From: Niabella pedocola
GTDB lineage: Bacteria; Bacteroidota; Bacteroidia; Chitinophagales; Chitinophagaceae
Direction of reading: 5' to 3'
Assembly (NCBI RefSeq): GCF_021044425.1
Contig: NZ_JAJNEC010000001.1
Coordinates: 178,684 to 242,683 of the forward strand
DNA length: 64,000 nucleotides
Shown in pieces: positions 35,142 through 43,687 of the stretch (positions are counted from its first letter, which is position 1; every line of letters begins with the position of its first letter). The translations under genes and the position numbers were made by a program. The notes beneath the pieces were generated by a model that did not search any database, was not told the origin of the DNA, and saw only the letters and a list, made by a program, of their open reading frames with translations.

Positions 35142-36236
35142 TTACAAATAATGTACGGGATTGGTATTTATTGCTGTTTTAAGGACGGCAAAGTTAGGGA
35201 TTTTTTCCTGTAAAACGTGTTGGAGCAATTCTATGGTAAACTGCTCGCTTTCATAATGTCCGATATCTGCCAGCAGGATCTTCCCATCTGCGTCAAAAAA
35301 TTCGTGGTATTTGATGTCTGCGCTGATGTATGCATCTGATCCTGAATTGATTGCGGCTTTTGTTAAAAAGCTTCCGGCGCCGCCGCAAATGCTCACTTTT
35401 TTAACTTTTTTACCCAGGAGCGTCGTATGCCGTACCATAGGAAGATGAAAGACTTCCTTCAGTTTCCGGAGAAAGTCGGTTTCATCCAGTGTCTCCTGAA
35501 ATTCCCCTGTAATACCGGATCCTACTCCCTGATGGAGGTTGTTGAGTGTAATGGTTTCATATGCCACTTCTTCGTAGGGGTGGCTTTCGCGCAGTGCCGT
35601 AATTATTTTATTTCTCAGGTAAAACGGGTACAGGATCTCCATTTTTAACTCCTCAGCCTCGTGCCGTACCCCAATTTCCCCGGTAAAGGGTTGGGCATCA
35701 TCTCCCGGAAGAAAGGTTCCTTTTCCGGTTGCGCTGAAGCTGCATTCCCGGTAATTACCGATTTCACCGCCACCGGCGGCAAAAATGGCGGAGCGTACTT
35801 TTTCCGCATATTCCGGTGGTACAAAAAAATAGAGCTTTTCGAGCTGGCGTTCCTTTGGTGCAAGGATCTGCAGGTTCGTCAATCCGAGCTTTTCAGCGAT
35901 CTTTCCGTTTACACCCTGCAGCACATTGTCCAGGTTGGTGTGGATGGCGTAAATAGCAATATCCTGTTTGATGGACTTAATAAGGGTACGCTCTACATAA
36001 TTATTTCCATTGATCTTTTTCAAACCGGAAAAAACAATAGGGTGGTGGGCAACCACCAGGTTGCAGTTTTTTTCGATGGCCTCCTCCACTACGGTTTCAA
36101 CCGCATCCAGGCAGCACAGGATACCGGTGCATTGCCAATCCGGCCGGCCGGTTAGCAAACCGGCGTTATCATAGCTTTCCTGCAGGGCAGGAGGGGCGAT
36201 GTGCTCCAGGATTTTTATGATTGAACCGATGGTCAT
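35142..36236 (-). CDS. Nif3-like dinuclear metal centre protein
   Basis: 364 residues of the Nif3/YqfO/YbgI family, hexameric proteins with a two-metal site. The metal-ligand motifs are V-V-A-H-H-P-I-V-F-S-G and H-T-N-L-D in the first half, and the C-terminal G-H-Y-E-S-E-Q. The middle (about 135-240) is the PII-like insert that distinguishes the long YqfO form from short E. coli YbgI. Some members are annotated as GTP cyclohydrolase I type 2, but the real function is unsettled. It is probably co-transcribed with the following zinc-ribbon gene. Confidence 0.9.
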   Translation of the reverse strand: MTIGSIIKILEHIAPPALQESYDNAGLLTGRPDWQCTGILCCLDAVETVVEEAIEKNCNLVVAHHPIVFSGLKKINGNNYVERTLIKSIKQDIAIYAIHTNLDNVLQGVNGKIAEKLGLTNLQILAPKERQLEKLYFFVPPEYAEKVRSAIFAAGGGEIGNYRECSFSATGKGTFLPGDDAQPFTGEIGVRHEAEELKMEILYPFYLRNKIITALRESHPYEEVAYETITLNNLHQGVGSGITGEFQETLDETDFLRKLKEVFHLPMVRHTTLLGKKVKKVSICGGAGSFLTKAAINSGSDAYISADIKYHEFFDADGKILLADIGHYESEQFTIELLQHVLQEKIPNFAVLKTAINTNPVHYL

Positions 36237-37235
36237 TAGCTACTTTTACGATAAAGATAAGGAATACAGATATGTGATAGGCCCGGGTGTGCCAACATAC
36301 CCCTGCTGCGGGACAGGATGCGGAGCCGCGCAGCGGTTATTAATATTACCGCCGCGCTGCGGCTCGGTGTTTCGACGATTGTTTGTGTTACATCGATAAC
36401 GATAAGTGATGCGCTGTACCTGTAGCTGGAGATTATTGGCAGTAGGATGTGCTGTCCCGCGGCGGCGGCCAAGCGCGACGATTTTTTGGAATGGTTGATA
36501 TTACCGCCGCGCTGCGGCTCGGTGTTTCGATGATTGTTTGTGTTACATCGATAACGATAATTGGTGCGCTGTACCTGTAGCTGGAGATTATTGGGAGCAG
36601 GATGTGCTGTCCCGCGGCGGCGCCCAAGCGCGACGATTTTTTGGAATGGTTGATTTTACGCCGCGCTGCGGCTCGATGTTTCGATGGTTGTTTGTGTTAC
36701 ATCGATAGCGATAAGTGATGCGCTGTACCTGTAGCTGGAGATTATTGGCAGCAGGATGTGCTGTCCCGCGGCGCTGCCCAAGCGCGACGATTTTTTTGGA
36801 ATGGTTGATTTTACCGCCGCGCTGCGGCTCGATGTTTCGATGGTTGTTTGTGTTACATCGATAACGATAATTGGTGCGCTGTACCTGTAGCTGGAGATTA
36901 TTGGCAGCAGGATGTGCTGTCCTGCGGCGCTGCCCAAGCGCGACGATTTTTTGGAATGGTTGATTTTACGCCGCACTGCCACTCGGTGTTTCGATAGCGA
37001 TGTTTGAAACAACGATGAACGGGGGGGCGCTACACCTGTAACCACCCCAGCCGCATTAGCGGCGTAAAAATTACTAGCTACAAGCAGGGAACGAAACCCA
37101 AGGTGCAGCGCACCGGTAATATTGCGGATGCCGGGTTATCTGCCTGGTTCTACATATCGTTCCAGCATTAATAGTTTGCCGGTGGTGAAGCCTCCGTTGT
37201 ACAATTACAATGAGCATTGTTGAACCTCCGGCGGG
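36237..37235. repeat. repeat-rich region: four 155-bp tandem units, a REP-like hairpin and a 91-bp duplication
   Basis: Units begin (TTACCGCCGCGCTGCGG or close variants) at 36346, 36501, 36656, 36811 and 36966, each exactly 155 bp apart; the fifth is partial. Every unit contains the self-complementary GCCGC-GCT-GCGGC and ATCGAT dyads. The array merges at 36966-37068 into a hairpin element whose right arm is CCCAGCCGCATTAGCGGCG. A 91-bp exact direct repeat copy follows (37097-37187), then the 3' flank of the transposase gene. Open frames through the array are repeat artefacts. Confidence 0.9.
37097..37187. repeat. 91-bp exact direct repeat, copy 1 (orphan copy of an MG2 gene 3' end)
   Basis: Identical to 38007-38097. 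It contains the last 52 bases of the MG2/plug gene's coding sequence plus 39 bases of its 3' flank, including the GGTGC-AGC-GCACC dyad. Here it is not attached to any gene body. Confidence 0.93.
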
Positions 37236-37697
37236 TTAATCAAAAAAATCAAATAAATATTCATCCTTGAATTCAACTTCAAATGTGTTGAGCAGTTCAT
37301 GGTATTCATCTTTAAAGGTCTGCTTTTTATGGTGCGCCTCCTGGTTGAGAACATAATTAATGACCGTCTTTACCTGTGCATGGGAATGACTGAACGCACC
37401 GTAACCGCGTTGCCATTCAAATTTGGAGTTGCAAAGCCTGTTGTATTTGATCCATGCAGTGGAGGCCGTTTTTATTGCTTCTACCAAATCCGGAATCAAC
37501 TGGTTCAGGTGATATCCGATAAAAATATGAATGTGGTCGGGCATTGAGCCAATTGCCAATAATTTGTGCTTATAGTTTTGAATGATGCCCGTAATATATT
37601 TTTCCAAATCATTGTGCCATTGCCGGCTGATTAATGCTTGTCTGTTTTTTGGAGAAAAGACGAGATGCACATAGCATTGGGTATAGGTGTTTGCCAT
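37236..37697 (-). CDS. IS200/IS605-type (Y1 HUH) transposase, possibly REP-associated
   Basis: 153-residue single-strand transposase (PF01797). The HUH metal motif is H55-I-H57 in M-P-D-H-I-H-I-F. The nucleophilic tyrosine is probably Y115 in V-I-N-Y-V-L-N-Q119. W-Q-R-G-Y-G-A-F-S is the family block. Full length, with no frameshift, so it may be active. It is bracketed by hairpin elements of one family (36966-37068, 37758-37855, 37891-37987) and by the 91-bp direct repeat. This setting resembles REP-associated transposases more than a simple IS200, but the C-terminal extension of typical RAYTs is short or absent. Confidence 0.9.
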   Translation of the reverse strand: MANTYTQCYVHLVFSPKNRQALISRQWHNDLEKYITGIIQNYKHKLLAIGSMPDHIHIFIGYHLNQLIPDLVEAIKTASTAWIKYNRLCNSKFEWQRGYGAFSHSHAQVKTVINYVLNQEAHHKKQTFKDEYHELLNTFEVEFKDEYLFDFFD

Positions 37698-38045
37698 AGG
37701 AATGGTGTTTCAATAAAATTACTGAATTTACCAGATATATTGAATATTATCTGAATATTACCGCCGCGCTGCGGCTGGGTGTTTCGTGGTTTTTTGTTAA
37801 AACGGTTGGCGGTTTGCTGCAGCCGTTACCATCCCAGCCGCATTGGCGGCGTTAAAATTGAAATAGGATTTTCTTACGATATTTTGCGCATCACCGCCGC
37901 ACTGCGGCTTTGTGTGGTGATGGTGATGTTGGTACAACGATGAGGGGTACGCTGCACCTGTGACCATGCCAGCCGCATTGGCGGCGTTAAAATGAATAGA
38001 ACGAGGCCCAAGGTGCAGCGCACCGGTAATATTGCGGATGCCGGG
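37698..38045. repeat. two REP-like hairpin elements between the transposase and the MG2 gene
   Basis: Hairpin 1 has a left arm ACCGCCGCGCTGCGGCTGGG (from 37760) and right arm CCCAGCCGCATTGGCGGCGT (37833-37852). Hairpin 2 has a left arm CACCGCCGCACTGCGGCT (from 37892) and right arm CAGCCGCATTGGCGGCG ending near 37986. The arms are inverted copies about 55-60 bp apart and each arm has its own small dyad. Hairpin 2 runs into the 91-bp direct repeat. Confidence 0.85.
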
Positions 38046-38097
38046 TTATCTGCCTGGTTCTACATATCGTTCCAGCATTAATAGTTTGCCGGTGGTG
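38007..38097. repeat. 91-bp exact direct repeat, copy 2 (native 3' end of MG2/plug gene)
   Basis: Identical to 37097-37187, 910 bp away. It covers the stop codon and the last 52 coding bases of the gene ending at 38046 and its 3' flank, so this is the likely parental copy. Confidence 0.93.
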
Positions 38098-40424
38098 GTG
38101 ATGCCTTCGGCTACAATTTTAAACCGCCTGGTGCGGTCGTTGTTGTAAAAGGGGATGGCAATGCGCTGGTCTTTTCCGGAGACGAATATTTCCGGTTTCC
38201 AATCGAGGGTAAGCCGGTAATCGGTGTATTGATTTTCCGCCGGAGTGGCATAATCCGGTGCATAAAATTCTTTCATGATGCTGTAACCTTCATAGTCCAC
38301 AATAGTTGCGGAAGATTCCATAGCATAGTTGAGCTCGTCACCCCGCTTGGTATATACTGCTAATACACCGCCAGCCCCGCCACCGGGCGCACCTACAAAA
38401 TTGGGGAATACCTTTACCAGGGCAATGTCCGAAGGAGGAATGGATGCGATCATATCGGCATCCACGGGCATTTCATCGAGGTATAGCTGCATAGATTGCC
38501 GGGCCCCGGCCTGCCGGTAAAATAGCCGGTAATTTCCAAACTGCCCGCCGCGCTCAATGGTCAGACTGGGGATCCGCCCCTGCAGGTAATCAAAAATGTT
38601 CTGGTTGGGAATAAACTCCCGTGTAAGATCTATGGTGCGGGCATTGATACCGCCTGCGAACAGGCCGCTCATATACCGTTCTTCCAGTTTTTGCATGCGG
38701 GTTTTGGTGCCGAGTACTACCACACTGTCCAGCATGAGGCCTTCGCCGCGGGTATAATCAAAATAGGCGGAATTCATTTTGGACGCAAGGTTACCGGTGG
38801 TGCCGGCTGCAGGATCGAGGGGCAGCTTTAAAGGCGGCAGCGCATAAGAACGGGTAAGAGAATCGGCATTTAATTTTATAGTAAGGAATTTGTTTTTCTT
38901 CCCCATAACGTCGCTGAAGAGCACCCGGGCTTTATTAAAAAAGATCATCGAATCCATTTTGAACCGGCCTTCGGCATCTGTTTTAATCGTTTGCAAACTG
39001 CGTCCCGAATCGGTGGCTACCCAAACCAGCAGATCGCGGTCAGCAAAGGATTTGCCGGAGCCCGATACGGTTGCTTTACCGGAAAGACTGATAAAGCCCG
39101 GGTCTTTATGCTGCGGCGCGGGTAGGGCATTGGCGGCAACATCGGTCCATTTAAACCGGCGCCAGCCGTTGGTGAGCATCAGGAGTTCCACGGCTTCTGC
39201 TGCACCGGGTTCATTGCTCAGGTAATAGCCTGGTGCATGTACATACCCTGGGATATCGCTGGTAAGCAGGAAGGTACTGTAAATATTCTGTGGCCGGTAG
39301 CCTCCGGATTCATAGTCGGCATCGGTAATGGAAACCGAAAAGTTGCCGGTTACGCTGTCCGGCAGTGTAATGCTGAAATGATTTTTTTTGCGGGGAGCTG
39401 TGTTCAGCGTATCGGCCCTGAAGGTAGCGGGCAGGATGTATTCTTTATTGTTAATAAAGGTTAACCGTTCTGCAAGGGGCATACCATCCTTATTGAAAAA
39501 GGTAACCTGTAAAACGCCGGAGGGCAGGTTGCCGGTTTGAATGGTGCCGCTGATGCGGTTGCCGGCGGCAGGGTTCAGCGGTTGTTTAAATACAACCTGG
39601 TGCTGCATCTGGCCTACCATATAGGCCGGCGTTTGCCGGTTTCCCCGGTAACTGAGGGTAAAGGACTTGCTGCCGCTTCCGTTTGTGAGGTTTAGTACCA
39701 GGCCCTCCGGGCTGCTCTCCGGCAAATGAACCGGTGGCTGTCCGGCAATTGAAGCATGATACTGCATGCCGGCAGCAGGTGTAAGTATCAATTGTCCCAT
39801 GCCGTCATGCTGGCTGGCAAACCGGGTGATCATCCGGTTTTGTTCATCCCTGATCTCTGCTGAAACTGCTACCGGCAGCCCGTTGGCATCAACGGCTTTA
39901 AACGCGATGGTATTACGGAACCCGGAAACCAGGTTGCCACCTTCCGGGAAGAAACGCAGTGTTGTCGCCGGCGCAGGGGCAGGTATTGCCCGCGGTTTAT
40001 TGCGTCCATAAACCAGGATCCTTTGTGAAAACAGGTAGCTTTTATCGAAATTCAGCATCAGGGGTGTATAAGCCCGTAATTGATAGGAGCCGGTAGGAAG
40101 CGAATCCGGCAGGTCGAACTGGCCATAGGAAAGCGCACCGAAAACCGGAACGATCTTCCTGATGACCAGGTCTGACCGGTTGTTTAATAATTCTACAAAT
40201 AAGGTTGAATTTGCTGCCGATGGCAGAAAGCCCGCTATGAAATAGGCCTTGAACCACAGGGTTTGCCCGGAAAAATACGCTTCGCGGTCAAGCTGCAGGT
40301 ATGTTTTCTCAATGGGATTTTTTTCATTCCATGTGTCCAGGCGGGCAACAAAATCCTGGCCGTATACCGGCATCGCGCCGGTGATGGCCAGCAGGGCGGC
40401 CATGAGTTTAAAAAAGCGCATCAT
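38046..40424 (-). CDS. MG2-domain protein with TonB-receptor plug-like C-terminal domain, paralogue A
   Basis: 792-residue exported protein (signal peptide to about residue 22, ending V-Y-G-Q). Residues about 35-145 form a macroglobulin MG2-like beta domain (L-Q-L-D-R-E-A-Y-F-S-G-Q-T-L-W-F-K-A-Y-F, G-S-Y-Q-L-R-A-Y-T). Further beta domains follow. Residues about 600-720 resemble a TonB-receptor plug (I-F-D-Y-L-Q-G-R-I-P-S-L, L-Y-L-D-E-M-P-V-D), but no beta-barrel follows. Function unknown; proteins of this layout are common in Bacteroidota. Tandem with a close paralogue upstream. Its 3' end is duplicated at 37097-37187. Confidence 0.82.
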   Translation of the reverse strand: MMRFFKLMAALLAITGAMPVYGQDFVARLDTWNEKNPIEKTYLQLDREAYFSGQTLWFKAYFIAGFLPSAANSTLFVELLNNRSDLVIRKIVPVFGALSYGQFDLPDSLPTGSYQLRAYTPLMLNFDKSYLFSQRILVYGRNKPRAIPAPAPATTLRFFPEGGNLVSGFRNTIAFKAVDANGLPVAVSAEIRDEQNRMITRFASQHDGMGQLILTPAAGMQYHASIAGQPPVHLPESSPEGLVLNLTNGSGSKSFTLSYRGNRQTPAYMVGQMQHQVVFKQPLNPAAGNRISGTIQTGNLPSGVLQVTFFNKDGMPLAERLTFINNKEYILPATFRADTLNTAPRKKNHFSITLPDSVTGNFSVSITDADYESGGYRPQNIYSTFLLTSDIPGYVHAPGYYLSNEPGAAEAVELLMLTNGWRRFKWTDVAANALPAPQHKDPGFISLSGKATVSGSGKSFADRDLLVWVATDSGRSLQTIKTDAEGRFKMDSMIFFNKARVLFSDVMGKKNKFLTIKLNADSLTRSYALPPLKLPLDPAAGTTGNLASKMNSAYFDYTRGEGLMLDSVVVLGTKTRMQKLEERYMSGLFAGGINARTIDLTREFIPNQNIFDYLQGRIPSLTIERGGQFGNYRLFYRQAGARQSMQLYLDEMPVDADMIASIPPSDIALVKVFPNFVGAPGGGAGGVLAVYTKRGDELNYAMESSATIVDYEGYSIMKEFYAPDYATPAENQYTDYRLTLDWKPEIFVSGKDQRIAIPFYNNDRTRRFKIVAEGITTTGKLLMLERYVEPGR

Positions 40425-40534
40425 TACCTGATGTTTTATAAGAAAATTACAAAATAATCTGCAAATGGTTTTAGGATTGCAGCTATTTTGAGATGCACTT
40501 CTACCGGATATTACACAACAGGCTGCCGGAAAAA

Positions 40535-42931
40535 TCAGTTACCGCCGATCGTCTTTTCGATCATCAGCATCCGGCCGTCGTTGGTGAGCCCTTCAATCAC
40601 GACTCTAAAGCGTTTGGTGCGGTCGTTATTATAAAAAACAACCGGCACCCTGGGGCTTACATTGGCCAGGTAAATATCCGGCAACCAGGCCAGCGTCAGG
40701 CGGTCATCAGGCTTCGAACTATCTACATTTTTAAGATCGTAGTCCGGTGCATAAAATTGTTTGATGATCGAATATCCGCGGTACGTAACGATATCTGTAG
40801 CAGCATCTGTATTTGCGGTAAGATCGGCTCCTTTTTTCATGTAGATGGCCAGTGCGGCGCCACCACCGGCGGTGCCCACAAAATTGCCCATTAGTTTTAC
40901 GAAGGCGATCTGGTTTACCGGGATGGATTCAATAAAAACAGGATCGGTTTGCATTTCATCCAGGTAGAGCGCCATTTTACCGTTTCCAAAACCGCCATCA
41001 CGGTATTTTACCACGTATTGGCCCTCCTGGTCGCGGCTTACCGTTACACCAGGTATGCGACCCTGGATGTATTCAAAAATATTCATGCCGCCACCCGGCT
41101 CACTACGGAGATCCAGGATCCGGGAATTAATGCCCCCGGAAAACAGGCCGCTGGTGTATTCTTCTTCCAGTTTTTCCTTATCTGTTTTCTGACGGGCCTT
41201 TACGGTTACATTTTTTAAGGTGAGCCCTTCGGCTTTCAGGTAATCGTTGTAAGCGTCCAGCATTTTTTCCTCTACCTGGGCATTGAGTGTGTCGCGGAAG
41301 GGAATCTGGATCATCGGCATCTGAAAATTGCGGCGCAGGGAATCGCCGTCCAGCTGAACCTTTATGTACCTGCTTTTTGAACCCTTGGTATCGGCAAACA
41401 GGAACCGGTTGGCTTCATAAAACATCTGGGATTGCAGGTGGAAATAACCCATAGAATCTGTTTGAATGAACTTGGTTGCCCGGGCCTTGCTTTGCAGGGT
41501 ATCTACGGGGCTCCGCATCATGATCACATCTTTGTTTGCAAACGGCTTCCGGGTACCCTCAATGGTGATTTTTCCCCTGAAGTTGATAAATCCCGGGTCC
41601 AGGTATTGTTTTGCCGGAAGAGTATTGCCGGCTACCTCACTCCATTTAAAGCGGGTCCAGCCATTGGTCATCATCACCAGGTCCAGCGCATTTTTTACAG
41701 AGTCTGCATCGGACTGAAAATAATAAGCGGGATTATGAATATAGCCTTTCAGGTCGCTGTTGAGCAGGAAATAGGCATAAATATTCAGCGGGCGGTAAGC
41801 TTCGGTTTCATAATCTGCGTCTGTAACGGAAACACTAAAGTTGCCGATAATGGTATCCTTTAGCTGGAGACTGAAATGATTTTTTTGGTGGGCCGTGGTA
41901 TTGAGCGTGTCTGCTACCAGTTCCCCCGGCAGCATATATTCTTTATTGTTCACAAAAGTGAGCCGTTCGGCCAGGGGCATGTTGTCCTTATTAAATACGG
42001 TAACATGGAGAATGCCGGACAACAGGTTATTGGTTTGTATGACGCCGCCGATAAGGTCTTTTCCCTGCTGAAGTGGTTGTTTAAAAATTACCTGGTTTTC
42101 CATTTGGCCGATCATATAAGCGGCACGGAATTCCGCGGGTACCCCCTGGGGATGCTCAATTTTAAATTGTTTTCCTTTTGATGAGCTGGCGATACTGAAG
42201 GTGATCCCTTTTTCGGTAGCCGCCGGCAGCGCATATGGTTTGGATGGCACCTGGTCCAGCACTACGTTATATGTTTCGGAGGGTTGGGGCACAAGCGTAA
42301 GGATGCCCATGCCGTCGTGTCGTGTTGTGATTGAAGAAATAACCTCCCCTTTATTGTTCTTTAACTGCCCGGATACATTTACCGGGAACCCGTTTTGATC
42401 GACCGCTTTAAATGCTACATTGTTTAAGAGCGTGTTGATCAGGTTGCCCCCTTCTGGAAAGAACTGAAGACTGATGGAGCCGGCGGTTTCCTTGTTTTTT
42501 GCATCCTTGGTTGCCGTTCCAAATATTTCAATACGTTTATTATACGTAAAGCCGGGCTGGTTGAGCATCAGGGGTGCATAAGCACGCAATTGATAAGAGC
42601 CCGACGCGAAATTTTCGGGTATTTCTATCTGTCCCAGCGAAACGCCAAGGTAAGCCGGGAACACTTTCCGGATCACCACCGTTGACTTATTATCAAGCAG
42701 TTCTACATACACCGAAGAGTTTTTGGTACTGGGTACATAGTCCGACAGGAAATAGGCTTTAAACCAGATCGATTGTCCCGAAATATACGACTCGCGGTCG
42801 AGGTGGAGATACAGCTTCTCGATGGTGTTTTTCTCGCCCCAGGTATTGAGTGTTTGTTCCAGTATTTGTGCCTTTGCAGCAAGAAAACTGCCGATAGTGA
42901 TGGCTAAAATGAACAGCTTTTTCAGACTCAT
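40535..42931 (-). CDS. MG2-domain protein with TonB-receptor plug-like C-terminal domain, paralogue B
   Basis: 798 residues, same architecture as the gene downstream: signal peptide (ends A-K-A-Q), MG2-like region (L-H-L-D-R-E-S-Y-I-S-G-Q-S-I-W-F-K-A-Y-F), central repeats and a plug-like end (I-F-E-Y-I-Q-G-R-I-P-G-V-T-V-S-R). The two proteins align along their full length, so the pair arose by tandem duplication and has since diverged. Gap to paralogue A is 110 bp, so they may share a transcript. A role in envelope protein handling or protease interaction is guessed from the macroglobulin-like domain only. Confidence 0.82.
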   Translation of the reverse strand: MSLKKLFILAITIGSFLAAKAQILEQTLNTWGEKNTIEKLYLHLDRESYISGQSIWFKAYFLSDYVPSTKNSSVYVELLDNKSTVVIRKVFPAYLGVSLGQIEIPENFASGSYQLRAYAPLMLNQPGFTYNKRIEIFGTATKDAKNKETAGSISLQFFPEGGNLINTLLNNVAFKAVDQNGFPVNVSGQLKNNKGEVISSITTRHDGMGILTLVPQPSETYNVVLDQVPSKPYALPAATEKGITFSIASSSKGKQFKIEHPQGVPAEFRAAYMIGQMENQVIFKQPLQQGKDLIGGVIQTNNLLSGILHVTVFNKDNMPLAERLTFVNNKEYMLPGELVADTLNTTAHQKNHFSLQLKDTIIGNFSVSVTDADYETEAYRPLNIYAYFLLNSDLKGYIHNPAYYFQSDADSVKNALDLVMMTNGWTRFKWSEVAGNTLPAKQYLDPGFINFRGKITIEGTRKPFANKDVIMMRSPVDTLQSKARATKFIQTDSMGYFHLQSQMFYEANRFLFADTKGSKSRYIKVQLDGDSLRRNFQMPMIQIPFRDTLNAQVEEKMLDAYNDYLKAEGLTLKNVTVKARQKTDKEKLEEEYTSGLFSGGINSRILDLRSEPGGGMNIFEYIQGRIPGVTVSRDQEGQYVVKYRDGGFGNGKMALYLDEMQTDPVFIESIPVNQIAFVKLMGNFVGTAGGGAALAIYMKKGADLTANTDAATDIVTYRGYSIIKQFYAPDYDLKNVDSSKPDDRLTLAWLPDIYLANVSPRVPVVFYNNDRTKRFRVVIEGLTNDGRMLMIEKTIGGN

Positions 42932-43081
42932 GTGAGATTAGTGTTATTTTTGGGAATTGAAACTACTGATTTTTTGACTTACAAAAATCATAAAAGCTTA
43001 AAACAGAGGCGTTTTTTTTGGAGCATCGCTTTTCCGGGGCGGTTTCCTTAAATAAACCGCCATTTTGTCTTTATATGGGTA

Positions 43082-43110
43082 TTGGCAATATTATTGACTA
43101 CATAGGTTTG
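43082..43110 (+). promoter_or_regulatory. promoter of grpE-dnaJ
   Basis: TTG at 43082-43084, an 18-bp spacer and TAGGTTTG at 43103-43110 fit the TTG-N17-23-TAnnTTTG consensus. The predicted start is about 15 bp before the grpE ATG. No CIRCE inverted repeat is visible, so HrcA control is not indicated. Confidence 0.6.
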
Positions 43111-43131
43111 CCAACTAAATAAATAAGAAAT

Positions 43132-43686
43132 ATGAATGAAAATACGCAACTTCCTGAGGAAGAGAATAATGGTTTGAATATCAACGCCGATGAAAATGTT
43201 AGCGGAACGGAACATTTGACAGATCCGTTGGCAGAATCGGACCAGGAGGCACTGGAGGCTGAGCTGCGCGAAAGCAAGGATAAATACATCCGCCTGGCGG
43301 CTGAATTTGATAATTTCAGAAAAAGAACAGCAAAGGAGCGGATTGAATTATTTCAGACTGCCGGCCGGGAGGTGATCACGGATCTTTTAGATGTACTGGA
43401 TGATGCGGACCGTGCCCAGACAGAACTTGAAAAAACGAATGATAATACAGCCCTGAAGGAAGGGGTAAGGCTGGTGTTTAATAAGCTCCGGAACGTATTG
43501 CAGGCCAAGGGATTGAAACCCATGGAAACCATCGGGAAGGATTTTGATCCGGATCTTTATGAAGCCATCACCGAAATTCCTGCACCCAGCGCGGATTTGA
43601 AGGGCAAGGTGGTGGATGAAGTAACGAAGGGCTACTATCTGAATGATAAAATTATCCGTCACGCAAAAGTTGTAGTAGGTAAATAA
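43132..43686 (+). CDS. grpE: nucleotide exchange factor GrpE
   Basis: 184-residue cochaperone that releases ADP from DnaK. The acidic N-terminal tail is followed by a long helix (A-E-L-R-E-S-K-D-K-Y-I-R-L-A-A-E-F-D-N-F-R-K-R) and the beta-domain motif near the end (G-K-V-V-D-E-V-T-K-G-Y-Y-L-N-D-K-I-I-R-H-A-K-V-V-V). The length is normal. dnaJ starts one base after its stop codon, so the two are one operon; dnaK is not in the window. Confidence 0.95.
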   Translation: MNENTQLPEEENNGLNINADENVSGTEHLTDPLAESDQEALEAELRESKDKYIRLAAEFDNFRKRTAKERIELFQTAGREVITDLLDVLDDADRAQTELEKTNDNTALKEGVRLVFNKLRNVLQAKGLKPMETIGKDFDPDLYEAITEIPAPSADLKGKVVDEVTKGYYLNDKIIRHAKVVVGK

Positions 43687-43687
43687 C

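Noticed and set aside
36346..36965. CRISPR array
   Set aside because: Units of 155 bp are contiguous with no unique spacers, and there are no cas genes in the window.
36656..37045. Minus-strand 129-codon open frame inside the 155-bp array
   Set aside because: The protein is itself a repeat of the DNA unit and exists only because 155-bp units happen to stay open in one stretch; no start context or domain.
37188..38006. Simple IS200 insertion with a long target-site duplication
   Set aside because: IS200/IS605 transposition is single-stranded and leaves no target duplication; the 91-bp repeat needs another explanation, given in the findings.
43037..43131. CIRCE/HrcA site before grpE
   Set aside because: No TTAGCACTC-N9-GAGTGCTAA-like inverted repeat is present.
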